This document shows, one piece after another, positions 53,575-60,443 of a stretch of 64,000 nt of DNA. Source of the stretch: Prevotella sp. (lineage in GTDB: Bacteria; Bacteroidota; Bacteroidia; Bacteroidales; Bacteroidaceae); contig JAFZSL010000062.1 in assembly GCA_017619375.1 (NCBI GenBank), positions 1-64,000 of the forward strand. The letters are read 5' to 3'. A model generated the notes under the pieces. That model was not told where the DNA came from. It saw nothing but the letters and a program-made list of their open reading frames with translations, and did not search any database. Both the position numbers and the translations under genes were made by a program. Positions within the stretch are counted from its first letter, which is position 1; every line of letters starts with the position of its first letter.

Positions 53575-54482
53575 AAGAGTTTTTCGGGATACACCCCATC
53601 CTTGATGAGTTGCTGAATCTTCTCCACCACGCTTGGCCTGTCAGCCGAATAAGTCACTCCAAACCATTTGCTGGTGGTGTCGAGCACTCTTACGGTGGAG
53701 GTATGCTCGTTGATGAGTTTGTTGACCATCAACGGGATGAAGAACTCAGCCTTGAGGTTCTCCATGTTCTTGGGGTCGGCGAGGAATTCTTTGAAATAAG
53801 CCTCGCTATGGTCGAAATAGTCGGGAGTGAACCCCCACATGTTCATGCTGACCGGTGTGTTGTCCTCCACAGGCACCCATGCACCTTCCTCGTCCTTGTA
53901 GCAGATGGGGCCGTCAACCCTCATGATTTCCGTGCGCTCCACCACAGTGGTGAGGTTTTCGTTCTCATCCTTTGAGCAGATGCCCCTTGCCACGGTGCCG
54001 TTCTCTGAGAGCGTGTTGCCCACTCTGAATCCCACCATGGCATAGGTGTTGGTGCATCCTTGGGGAAGGTCGGCGAGGAACTTCCCGATGACCATGAAAG
54101 CGTCGCGGTTGTAGAAGTCGTCACAATTGATGACGCAGAACGGCTCCTTGATGGCATCCTTTGCCATCATGACAGCGTGGTTGGTTCCCCACGGCTTCAC
54201 CCTGCCCTCCGGCACGGCGAATCCCTCCGGCAGTGCATCGAGGCTTTGGAACACGAGTTCCGCAGGGATGTGACCTTCGTATTTGCTGAGTATCTTTTCC
54301 TTGAAATCTTGCTCGAAGTCTTTCCTGATGACGAAAACGATTTTGCCGAATCCAGCCTTGATGGCATCATAGATGGAATAGTCCATGATGGTTTCACCAT
54401 TGGGTCCAAGTCCATCGAGCTGCTTGAGCCCGCCGTATCTGCTACCCATGCCGGCAGCAAGCAATAACAATGTAGGTTTCAT
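53571..54482 (-). CDS. Sugar nucleotidyltransferase
   Basis: The product is 303 residues. The start at 54482 gives MKPTLLLLAAGMGSRYGGLKQLD, the nucleotidyltransferase signature with the nucleotide-binding GMGSR, then GPNGETIMDYSIYDA and the metal-binding VINCDDFYNRD (about 118). GTNHAVMMAKD completes the active site. The pattern is that of NTP-transferase family enzymes making activated sugars; the exact sugar is not clear. It is coupled to nrnA by a four-base overlap. Confidence 0.87.
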   Translation of the reverse strand: MKPTLLLLAAGMGSRYGGLKQLDGLGPNGETIMDYSIYDAIKAGFGKIVFVIRKDFEQDFKEKILSKYEGHIPAELVFQSLDALPEGFAVPEGRVKPWGTNHAVMMAKDAIKEPFCVINCDDFYNRDAFMVIGKFLADLPQGCTNTYAMVGFRVGNTLSENGTVARGICSKDENENLTTVVERTEIMRVDGPICYKDEEGAWVPVEDNTPVSMNMWGFTPDYFDHSEAYFKEFLADPKNMENLKAEFFIPLMVNKLINEHTSTVRVLDTTSKWFGVTYSADRPSVVEKIQQLIKDGVYPEKLF

Positions 54483-54606
54483 ACTATTCTTTATTTGTTG
54501 GTTGTTTCGTGCAAAATTACGAAAAAAATACGAGCCTTGCACGACATCACACCTTAATTATCATTATTTAACTCAACAAAGTCGGAATGGTGGTGCACGT
54601 TTCTTG

Positions 54607-55101
54607 TCACGCCTTGGTCAATTCGTCCAACAATCCCTGGCATGCATCCTCAAGGAGATGAATGACCAATTCGAAATCATGGTCTGTTCCATAATAAGGG
54701 TCGGGGACCGTATTGTACATGGGATGATGCCTGAGGAATCGGGCCATGGGGACGAGTTTCCTCAAGTCGTATGGACTTCTCGCAATGGTTTTCAGTTCAT
54801 TGAGATTGTTGTCATCCATGGGGATGACGAGGTCGAATTTGTCAAAATCTCCAGGAACGACCATTCTTGCACGCGAGTCGAACCGGTATCCATGTCTTTT
54901 GCCAAACAAGACCATCCTGTCGTCAGGCAATTCGCCCACATGCCATGGTCCCAGGCCGGCAGAGTCGACTTCTATTCGTCCCTCCATGCCATTTTCCTTC
55001 ACCATATGTTTCATGATGCCTTCTGCAGCGGGAGACCTGCAAATGTTGCCAAGACATACGAACAGGATTCTTTTGATTTTTTGTTGATGATGATTAGCCA
55101 T
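54607..55101 (-). CDS. Low-molecular-weight protein-tyrosine phosphatase
   Basis: The product is 164 residues. The signature loop CLGNICRS has the nucleophile Cys16 and Arg22, and the general acid loop is VPDPYYG (about 135-141). It dephosphorylates phosphotyrosine, in many bacteria on capsule or exopolysaccharide kinases, but no kinase is nearby. It is divergent from the AraC-type regulator gene. The gap to the nucleotidyltransferase gene is 124 bases. Confidence 0.94.
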   Translation of the reverse strand: MANHHQQKIKRILFVCLGNICRSPAAEGIMKHMVKENGMEGRIEVDSAGLGPWHVGELPDDRMVLFGKRHGYRFDSRARMVVPGDFDKFDLVIPMDDNNLNELKTIARSPYDLRKLVPMARFLRHHPMYNTVPDPYYGTDHDFELVIHLLEDACQGLLDELTKA

Positions 55102-55138
55102 ATTTTTTAATGTAATGTGTATGAAAAAAACAGATAAG

Positions 55139-55170
55139 TTTGCAAATATGATGGATAATTATTACTTTTG
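55139..55170 (+). promoter_or_regulatory. Promoter of the AraC-type gene, overlapping a divergent one
   Basis: TTTG at 55139-55142, a 20-base spacer and TACTTTTG at 55163-55170. On the other strand, CATATTTG (55150-55143) forms a -7 box for the phosphatase gene and overlaps the -33 of this one. Confidence 0.7.
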
Positions 55171-55197
55171 CTGCAAAAAGAGTATACCTTACGATTC

Positions 55198-56067
55198 ATG
55201 CAGACCCCCCAAGACCATCCACAAGAAGCCATTTCATGGAAAGGGAAGATTGCTTGCCAATACATATACAGCAACCTCCGTTTGGACACGAGCCAAGTGA
55301 AAACCTCTGTCAACAGCTACATCTACGCCTTTTTCGAGAAAGGCTCTGCCAAGATCCTGTATGACAAGAAGGAAGTGACCGTCCAACCTGGTGATTTCAT
55401 GTTCTTCCCCCCACACATACCTCCTGTGGTTTTGGAACGGACAGATGACTATGAAGTCATTTGCTTGATTGTCAGTTCGAATTTCGTCTTGGATTGCCCC
55501 ACGGCACGCAACTTGTACCAAACGGCCTCCTTCACGACAAATGGGAAATATCCCGTCTTACATCTTGAAGAGAAGGTGCGAAACGACTTGCGAAGAACGT
55601 TGATGTCTTTCATGAGTCATCTTTCCCGTCCTCACAGCCACACGACAGAGGCGCTTCAATCCCTCTATGGCCTCATGCTTTCCGACCTTCTTGCCATAGT
55701 TGAGACCAACAACTCAGAAACATACACCTCCCAGCATTCTTACAAATTGTTCGTCAAGTTCAACGAACTACTCCGTATCCATTTCCGTGAGCATCACGAG
55801 ATTTCTTTCTATGCAGAGCAATTAGGCATCTCCCCTCGCTACCTTTCCATGATGACGAAGCAGGTCGCCCATACCACGGTGGCAGCATTCATCAACAACC
55901 ATCTGATGCTTGAGGCTTGCTGGTTGTTGAAAACCACCGACTACAGCATACAGCGCATCAGTGAGTTGCTCCATTTTGCCGACCAAGCCTCGTTCTCCAA
56001 GTTTTTCAAACGTGTCAATGGTCGCAATCCCTTGCAATACCGACGCGACCAGGAGCCTCATACCTGA
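55198..56067 (+). CDS. AraC family transcriptional regulator
   Basis: The product is 289 residues. The start at 55198 follows from the promoter spacing. The N-terminal half is a cupin-type sensor domain with YAFFEKGSAKILYDKKEVTVQPGDFMFFPPHIPP. The C-terminal half is a pair of helix-turn-helix motifs with ISFYAEQLGISPRYLSMMTKQ and TDYSIQRISELLHFADQASFSKFFKRVNGRNPLQYRR. No ligand can be read. It is monocistronic, next to the Fic-like gene, which has a separate promoter-like box, so a link between the two is only positional. Confidence 0.9.
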   Translation: MQTPQDHPQEAISWKGKIACQYIYSNLRLDTSQVKTSVNSYIYAFFEKGSAKILYDKKEVTVQPGDFMFFPPHIPPVVLERTDDYEVICLIVSSNFVLDCPTARNLYQTASFTTNGKYPVLHLEEKVRNDLRRTLMSFMSHLSRPHSHTTEALQSLYGLMLSDLLAIVETNNSETYTSQHSYKLFVKFNELLRIHFREHHEISFYAEQLGISPRYLSMMTKQVAHTTVAAFINNHLMLEACWLLKTTDYSIQRISELLHFADQASFSKFFKRVNGRNPLQYRRDQEPHT

Positions 56068-56407
56068 TGCTCCCTCATTCGCTTACGGAGGTATCGTTTC
56101 CGATAATCCCCCACCCTTTTCGGTAGTATCCCAATCCGATTGAAGTCTTCCGAGTGGAGGCACCAGATGCGTCACCTTTTCGGATAGGGCCCTTTTCGTC
56201 AGTGTCCATACAAAAGTAGTGAAAAAAGGCGAACCATCTATCCTGTTTTGATAAAAAAATGCGACTGTGACGACTGTGACGCCGGAAAAGCCTTTGTTTG
56301 AGGGCAGAGAAAGCATCTTTTTCCATATTTTCCCCAAAAAATTGGTGGATTGACATTTTTTTATTATTTTTGCGCGTTAAGACCAGCTTAAGGATTTTCA
56401 CATCACC
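56068..56407. other. Intergenic gap, 340 bases
   Basis: No gene is seen. The motif CCTTTTCGG or a close variant occurs three times in 56106-56199 (acccttttcggtag, caccttttcggatag, gcccttttcgtcag). A short direct repeat gactgtgac occurs twice at about 56264-56281. A -7-like box (attatttttgcgc, about 56363-56375) should serve the Fic-like gene. Confidence 0.5.
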
Positions 56408-57229
56408 ATGGAAACTATAAAAAAATACTTGACAAGCAGAAACAAACGAGAGCGTGAAGCCTGTCTGCTTTGGCTAACCGCTTTTGGCATCCAATCGGTC
56501 GTAGACTTGAAGCCCAGTGCAGATTTGCTCCGCATCATCTGCAATCACATAGAAGGCAAATACGACATAGAGCGCACACGTAGCGAGGTTCGTGCTTTTT
56601 ACCATGAGCAGCACAAGATGAACGGCAGTGGTCATCACCACCGTTTCGAAGAAGCCGACAAGGTATCCGTGCGCATAGTGGACTATTTTGAGCGTGGGGA
56701 ATTCTCCCTTACGCCCGAATCATTCAGCTTCTCCCACCGCAGCCTGTTTCACAACCTATATCATCATTCCGGGCAACTGAGAGAGGCCGCGGCCAGCAAG
56801 AAGGAATGGGTATTGGGCAACACTTCCGTCCTTTATCCGAAGCATGAGGAAATCTCGCCCTACCTGAACTACCTGTTTTCCAACGAACGAGGCGTGGACC
56901 TTTCCAAGCTATCGCCCCAGCATCGTCTTCGCCATTTGAGCGAATTCATAGCCAAGTTGTTCATGATCAATGCATTCCAATATGCAAACAGTCGTACGAC
57001 TTTCGTCTATTCGATGAAATACCTCATGTCATTAGGCTATCAACTCCAAAACGACACTTTCTTCCGTGAGGCGTGGTATTTCCGCAATGCCATCATTCGT
57101 GCATGCTACACCAACATGCACCAGGGCGTTTATCCCACGACGAAGTACATGGAAATGTTTTTAAGCAACCTTTTCCTTAATGAGGAAAATGAGTTGCGCA
57201 ACCATCGCATGGTCATCAGGGGCGAATGA
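56408..57229 (+). CDS. Fic domain protein with degenerate active site
   Basis: The product is 273 residues and full length. Residues 108-160 (HRSLFHNLYHHSGQLREAAASKKEWVLG form) and 176-265 match Bacteroidota Fic enzymes, with the later part being YLMSLGYQLQNDTFF and the WYFRNAIIRACYTN helix. The expected catalytic loop HxF-x-x-GN-x-R-TT reads N188-A-F-Q-Y-A-N-S-R196-T-T, so the catalytic His is Asn and the first Gly is Ala. The N-terminal helix 45-50 (CNHIEG) resembles the inhibitory (S/T)xxxE(G/N) motif, with Cys in place of Ser/Thr. AMP transfer to target proteins is therefore unlikely. Its end overlaps the convergent peptidase gene by 14 bases. Confidence 0.82.
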   Translation: METIKKYLTSRNKREREACLLWLTAFGIQSVVDLKPSADLLRIICNHIEGKYDIERTRSEVRAFYHEQHKMNGSGHHHRFEEADKVSVRIVDYFERGEFSLTPESFSFSHRSLFHNLYHHSGQLREAAASKKEWVLGNTSVLYPKHEEISPYLNYLFSNERGVDLSKLSPQHRLRHLSEFIAKLFMINAFQYANSRTTFVYSMKYLMSLGYQLQNDTFFREAWYFRNAIIRACYTNMHQGVYPTTKYMEMFLSNLFLNEENELRNHRMVIRGE

Positions 57230-57977
57230 CTTTCTTCTCCACCAACCCCGACGTCACCCATTCCTGAAGCAAGCGGTTGCAATCGCCTGAAGCAGTCAGC
57301 GTGTCGATATCGTATTCACCCAAGACGATATCGACCATCTTCTGCATTGTGAAGTCTTCCCCTATCTTATCCCAGATGGTCTTCGCCGTCTCGTTGAAAG
57401 TGACGATACGGTGCATGTCGACCAAACGGCCGACGGTGTCCACCTTGATGATTGTCTTTCCCTTGACGTCCAGACGTAGGGAAGAGTTCTTGCAGTAGGT
57501 GGCGTTGTAATCCATCTGTCCATCGGTGGCGCTGTCTCTCACCAAGGCCTCTCCCTTGTTGAGGCCGACGACCTTGGCCAACACATCAGCCAGGTTCGCT
57601 TTCTCCGTCTCGCGATTGTTGTCGCCTTTCAACGTAAGAATCTCCCCATCCCTCCTCAAGACACGGTGCATGATGTAATGGTCTTTTTCTATTTCGGCCA
57701 ACACAATGTCGCCGGGTTTCACGTCTCGGATTTCCTTCAATAACACCACGTCCTCCTTGTCATGAATGGTGGGAAGCATACTGATGCCCGACGGCACCAT
57801 CTTCACCGTATATCCTTCATTTAGATAAGGTTTCATCACCTCGAAGAAGCGTGGGTTATCCACTTTCACCACATTTACGGAATCCTTATGAGGCCTCTTT
57901 TTGAAGGAAGGTCCCTTGCATGCGGTGAAGCAGGCCATCAGTGCCAATCCCAAGCAAAAGATGTGTATTCTTTTCAT
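57216..57977 (-). CDS. S24/S26-type peptidase fused to PqqD-like domain, lipoprotein
   Basis: The product is 253 residues. The start at 57977 gives a lipoprotein signal (LALMAC, Cys16; a second Cys at 20). The peptidase domain has Ser66 in SGISMLPT, then VKPGDIVLAE, His104 in YIMHRVLRRDG and KGDNN (117-121). The His in the second box marks the Sec11/SipW type with a Ser-His dyad. Residues about 170-250 form a PqqD-like domain (VTFNETAKTIWDKIG, YDIDTLTAS, LLQEWVTSGLVE). Two small peptide genes lie upstream on the same strand, and a terminator hairpin lies 39 bases before the start. The likely role is processing of those peptides. Confidence 0.78.
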   Translation of the reverse strand: MKRIHIFCLGLALMACFTACKGPSFKKRPHKDSVNVVKVDNPRFFEVMKPYLNEGYTVKMVPSGISMLPTIHDKEDVVLLKEIRDVKPGDIVLAEIEKDHYIMHRVLRRDGEILTLKGDNNRETEKANLADVLAKVVGLNKGEALVRDSATDGQMDYNATYCKNSSLRLDVKGKTIIKVDTVGRLVDMHRIVTFNETAKTIWDKIGEDFTMQKMVDIVLGEYDIDTLTASGDCNRLLQEWVTSGLVEKKVIRP

Positions 57978-58011
57978 TTTTCCAAGCAAGTTGAAGAAAG
58001 ATAGATAGCAC

Positions 58012-58039
58012 AAAAAAGCCAGGCTAAAAAGCCTGGCTT
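58012..58039 (-). terminator. Hairpin between peptide gene 1 and the peptidase gene
   Basis: On the minus strand, a 10-bp stem aagccaggct/agcctggctt (58039-58030 with 58025-58016) is followed by a T run. It lies 17 bases past the peptide stop and 38 bases before the peptidase start, so read-through is needed to reach the peptidase unless it has its own promoter. Confidence 0.85.
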
Positions 58040-58056
58040 GTTCTGCTTCTGATTGA

Positions 58057-58185
58057 TTAGAAGAGGGGAGCCTCCTCGTCGTCGCCACCAGTTGGGGTCT
58101 CTGACTCGGGATCGATAGTCTTCTCGCAGATAGCCTTGACATTTACAGTCACGACCTTTGTGATTGGTTCAGAATAAATCTTCAT
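58057..58185 (-). CDS. Small acidic precursor-like peptide, copy 1
   Basis: A 42-residue peptide beginning MKIYSEPITK. From residue 10 on it is nearly identical to the second peptide: KVVTVNVKAICEKTIDPESE, then T-P-TGGDDEEAPLF. The N-terminal half is beta-prone with alternating Val, and Cys20 is the only cysteine. The last 12 are acidic. This shape (conserved N-half, Gly-Gly, short acidic tail) resembles precursors of ribosomally made modified peptides, but no maturase other than the PqqD-containing peptidase is nearby. Near-perfect promoter at 58231-58261. Codon use and length argue that it is a real gene; proof needs expression data. Confidence 0.72.
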   Translation of the reverse strand: MKIYSEPITKVVTVNVKAICEKTIDPESETPTGGDDEEAPLF

Positions 58186-58230
58186 AACAGTAAATTTTAA
58201 TTGTTAAACAATAAATTATCAAAAACGATA

Positions 58231-58261
58231 CAAAGATAGGCATTTTTTTCTACCCACCAAA
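58231..58261 (-). promoter_or_regulatory. Promoter of peptide gene 1
   Basis: On the minus strand, TTTG at 58261-58258, a 19-base spacer and TATCTTTG at 58238-58231. The leader to the ATG at 58185 is about 40 bases. Confidence 0.8.
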
Positions 58262-58344
58262 AAAAATCATACTTTTTTTTCATCAGCCCCCAATTTATTT
58301 GACAAGAAAGGGGCAGAGCACGACGCATGGGCGAACTGGCGTAT

Positions 58345-58374
58345 ACAAAAAAGCCAGGCTAAAATGCCTGGCTT
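58345..58374 (-). terminator. Terminator after peptide gene 2
   Basis: On the minus strand, a 9-bp stem aagccaggc/gcctggctt (58374-58366 with 58359-58351), then a T run. Nearly the same stem sequence as at 58012-58039, consistent with duplication of the whole unit. Confidence 0.87.
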
Positions 58375-58396
58375 GTAGTTTTTTGCGATCAAATGA

Positions 58397-58528
58397 TTAG
58401 AAAAGGGGAGCCTCTTCGTCGTCACCACCAGTGTTTGTCTCTGATTCGGGATCGATGGTCTTCTCGCAAATGGCCTTGACATTCACAGTCACAACCTTAG
58501 TTGCAGGCATGAAATAGTTCTTTTTCAT
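58397..58528 (-). CDS. Small acidic precursor-like peptide, copy 2
   Basis: A 43-residue peptide beginning MKKNYFMPATKVV. From residue 11 it matches peptide 1 except for one position (Asn32 instead of Pro31), ending TGGDDEEAPLF. The N-terminus (MKKNYFMPATKVV) is of the kind seen in many short Bacteroidota proteins of unknown role. Cys21 is the single cysteine. The unit has its own near-perfect promoter and terminator, so two expression cassettes stand in tandem before the peptidase/PqqD gene. Confidence 0.72.
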   Translation of the reverse strand: MKKNYFMPATKVVTVNVKAICEKTIDPESETNTGGDDEEAPLF

Positions 58529-58583
58529 AATGGTAAATTTTTTGTATTAATACAGTTAAAACTTAATGTGTTAAAAACACGTT

Positions 58584-58615
58584 GCAAAGATATGTCTTTT
58601 TTCTATTTCAGCAAA
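58584..58615 (-). promoter_or_regulatory. Promoter of peptide gene 2
   Basis: On the minus strand, TTTG at 58615-58612, a 19-base spacer and TATCTTTG at 58592-58585. The initial transcribed sequence aacgtgttttt matches that predicted downstream of the -7 at 7116-7109. Confidence 0.82.
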
Positions 58616-58714
58616 CAGTTTCAAGGAATTATTAACAGAAATTAACAGTAAATTGATAAATATCGGGAATTATTCAATATTTATGCAATTTCAACAAGGT
58701 TTACGCATATGGAT

Positions 58715-58954
58715 TCATTTGAATTTGTTCCATAGCCAAAGTACGACAAGAGCGCCCACGGCAGAAGTACCGATTTGCCCTATGGTTCCTCCCCATGAGA
58801 TGTCGAGCAGATGGAAGAGCCATCCTCCAACGAGGCCTCCCACGATACCAAGAATGAGGTCGACCAAGCAGCCTTTTCCATGTCCTGATGTCAACCTTGA
58901 TGCGATGTAACCGGCGATGACGCCGACAATGATGGAATATAACAAATAGCTCAT
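58715..58954 (-). CDS. GlsB/YeaQ/YmgE family small membrane protein
   Basis: The product is 79 residues with three membrane segments. The pattern IIVGVIAGYIASRLTSGHGKGCLVDLILGIVGGLVGGWLFHLL is typical of the transglycosylase-associated family, often stress induced, with unknown molecular function. It lies 30 bases after the vsr stop on the same strand. Confidence 0.9.
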   Translation of the reverse strand: MSYLLYSIIVGVIAGYIASRLTSGHGKGCLVDLILGIVGGLVGGWLFHLLDISWGGTIGQIGTSAVGALVVLWLWNKFK

Positions 58955-58984
58955 ACGTTATGAAATTAAGGTTTACTATAGGTT

Positions 58985-59500
58985 TCATTCTATTGGATTC
59001 ATTCTGCCTTCAGCCGCCAATCCCTCACTGCGTTCCCCTTCCTCCAAGTCTGGATAAGCAATGGAGTGGTCTTTGAGGTAGATGGAATTGAGCGTGTATT
59101 CCAATGCAGAGAGTGTTTGCACCCTGATGGAAGGTTTAAGTTGGCACTCCCAGACGACGATGGTGTGCCACCCCATCTTGGCGAGTTGCCTCAATCCTTC
59201 CTGGTCCCTTGTTTTGTTGCGTTCTATTTTGTTTTTCCAAAACTCGGTATTGGTTTTTGGCATTTTGAAAGCCTTGCAGTTGTCATGCCCGTGCCAGAAG
59301 CAACCGTTGACGAAAATGCAGGTTCGGTATTTCCTCATGACAAGGTCGGGATGCCCCGGCAGCCTCTTATGGTATAGCCTGTATCTGAACCCCCTTGAGA
59401 AGAGGTATTTCCTGACGATGATTTCCGGCTTGGTGTTTTTCGCCCTGATGGCCGCCATCACCTTGTGTCTTTTTTCCTTGTCGAACACATCCATAGGCAT
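58985..59500 (-). CDS. vsr: Very short patch repair endonuclease
   Basis: The product is 171 residues. It nicks next to T:G mismatches that arise from deaminated 5-methylcytosine. Family signatures are MDVFDKEKRHKVMAAIRAKNTKPE, GHPDLVMRKYRTCIFVNGCFWHGHDNC with the zinc/metal residues, and GWHTIVVWECQLK. MDVFDKEK at 59494 is an alternative start two codons in. The last 30 or so residues (LEEGERSEGLAAEGRMNPIE) are beyond the usual family end. No cytosine methyltransferase is in the window, so this vsr is an orphan here. It starts 17 bases before the cysE stop on the same strand. Confidence 0.9.
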   Translation of the reverse strand: MPMDVFDKEKRHKVMAAIRAKNTKPEIIVRKYLFSRGFRYRLYHKRLPGHPDLVMRKYRTCIFVNGCFWHGHDNCKAFKMPKTNTEFWKNKIERNKTRDQEGLRQLAKMGWHTIVVWECQLKPSIRVQTLSALEYTLNSIYLKDHSIAYPDLEEGERSEGLAAEGRMNPIE

Positions 59501-59517
59501 GACTGGAAAAGAGCATA

Positions 59518-60417
59518 CTAAATGCCAAGTCCTCCATTGAAGGAGACATCCACCGCCTTGCTTTGCAATATCCTCGACCCTGGAGGCACGCTATGGGTCA
59601 ACCAGATGTTGCCTCCGATGACCGTATTGCTCCCGATGGTGATTCTCCCAAGGATGGTGGAGTTGGCATAGATGGTGACATGGTCTCCAATGATGGGATG
59701 CCTGGGAACATTGACAGGTCTCCCGTTATCATCCACTTGGAAATTCTTGGCTCCCAGGGTGACGCCTTGGTAAAGTGTCACATGGCTTCCGATAATGCAG
59801 GTCTCTCCGATGACCACGCCGGTGCCATGGTCTATGGCGAAATATTCCCCGATTTTCGCACCAGGATGGATGTCAATGCCTGTTGCGGAATGTGCCATTT
59901 CGGTGAGTATCCTTGGGAGGATGGGCACCCCCATGACATAGAGTTGGTGTGCCACCCTGTAGTGCAGCATGGTTTGCACGACAGGATAGCAAAAAATCAC
60001 CTCGCTGTAGTTTTTTACAGCCGGGTCGTTGTCGTAGATGGCGCTCACGTCGGTATAGAGCATCCTTTTCACTTCAGGCAGGGCCTCTATGAAATGCAGC
60101 ATTTTCTCCCTGGCCTGGTTCAGGGTTTCGTCATCACACTCCTTCTCGAATCTGAGAGCCAATGCGATTTGCTCATTCAGGAGCAGGCTGAGCCTCTCCA
60201 CATTGACCCCTACATGGTATTTCTTGAAGAGCGGGTCACCCTGTTTGTCGTCGAAATAGGCGGGGAAAACGATGTCTCTTACGAGAGACACGATTTCTTT
60301 CAAAGCCTCCACCGATGGTAGTTGCTTGATGTGGCATGAGCAAGGCATGATGGCCTTTTCTTCCGGCGACATGGCGGTAAGCTGTTTGATGACTTGATTG
60401 AAATCTTCTGTTTGCAT
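59518..60417 (-). CDS. cysE: Serine O-acetyltransferase, EpsC type
   Basis: The product is 299 residues. A long N-terminal helical domain is followed by the hexapeptide left-handed beta-helix with IDIHPGAKIGEYFAIDHGTGVVIGETCIIG, TLYQGVTLGA and HPIIGDHVTIYANSTILG. It acetylates serine for cysteine synthesis. The His of IDHGTGVVIGET is the active-site residue. It is first after the esterase gene by 26 bases and is followed 17 bases later by vsr, so it may be part of one minus-strand transcript. Confidence 0.93.
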   Translation of the reverse strand: MQTEDFNQVIKQLTAMSPEEKAIMPCSCHIKQLPSVEALKEIVSLVRDIVFPAYFDDKQGDPLFKKYHVGVNVERLSLLLNEQIALALRFEKECDDETLNQAREKMLHFIEALPEVKRMLYTDVSAIYDNDPAVKNYSEVIFCYPVVQTMLHYRVAHQLYVMGVPILPRILTEMAHSATGIDIHPGAKIGEYFAIDHGTGVVIGETCIIGSHVTLYQGVTLGAKNFQVDDNGRPVNVPRHPIIGDHVTIYANSTILGRITIGSNTVIGGNIWLTHSVPPGSRILQSKAVDVSFNGGLGI

Positions 60418-60443
60418 TTGCAGATGGGTAAAGTTGAAGTCGG

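Noticed and set aside
55107-55313. 68-codon open frame on the minus strand over the AraC-type promoter
   Set aside because: It overlaps the regulator's promoter and coding start and shows no family match.
57978-58142. N-terminal extension of the peptidase/PqqD frame
   Set aside because: The extension runs through the terminator hairpin and in another frame through peptide gene 1, and it would bury the lipoprotein signal. The start at 57977 was used.
55198-58700. Genomic island with integrase or attachment sites
   Set aside because: The content looks accessory, but no integrase, tRNA gene or flanking direct repeat was found.
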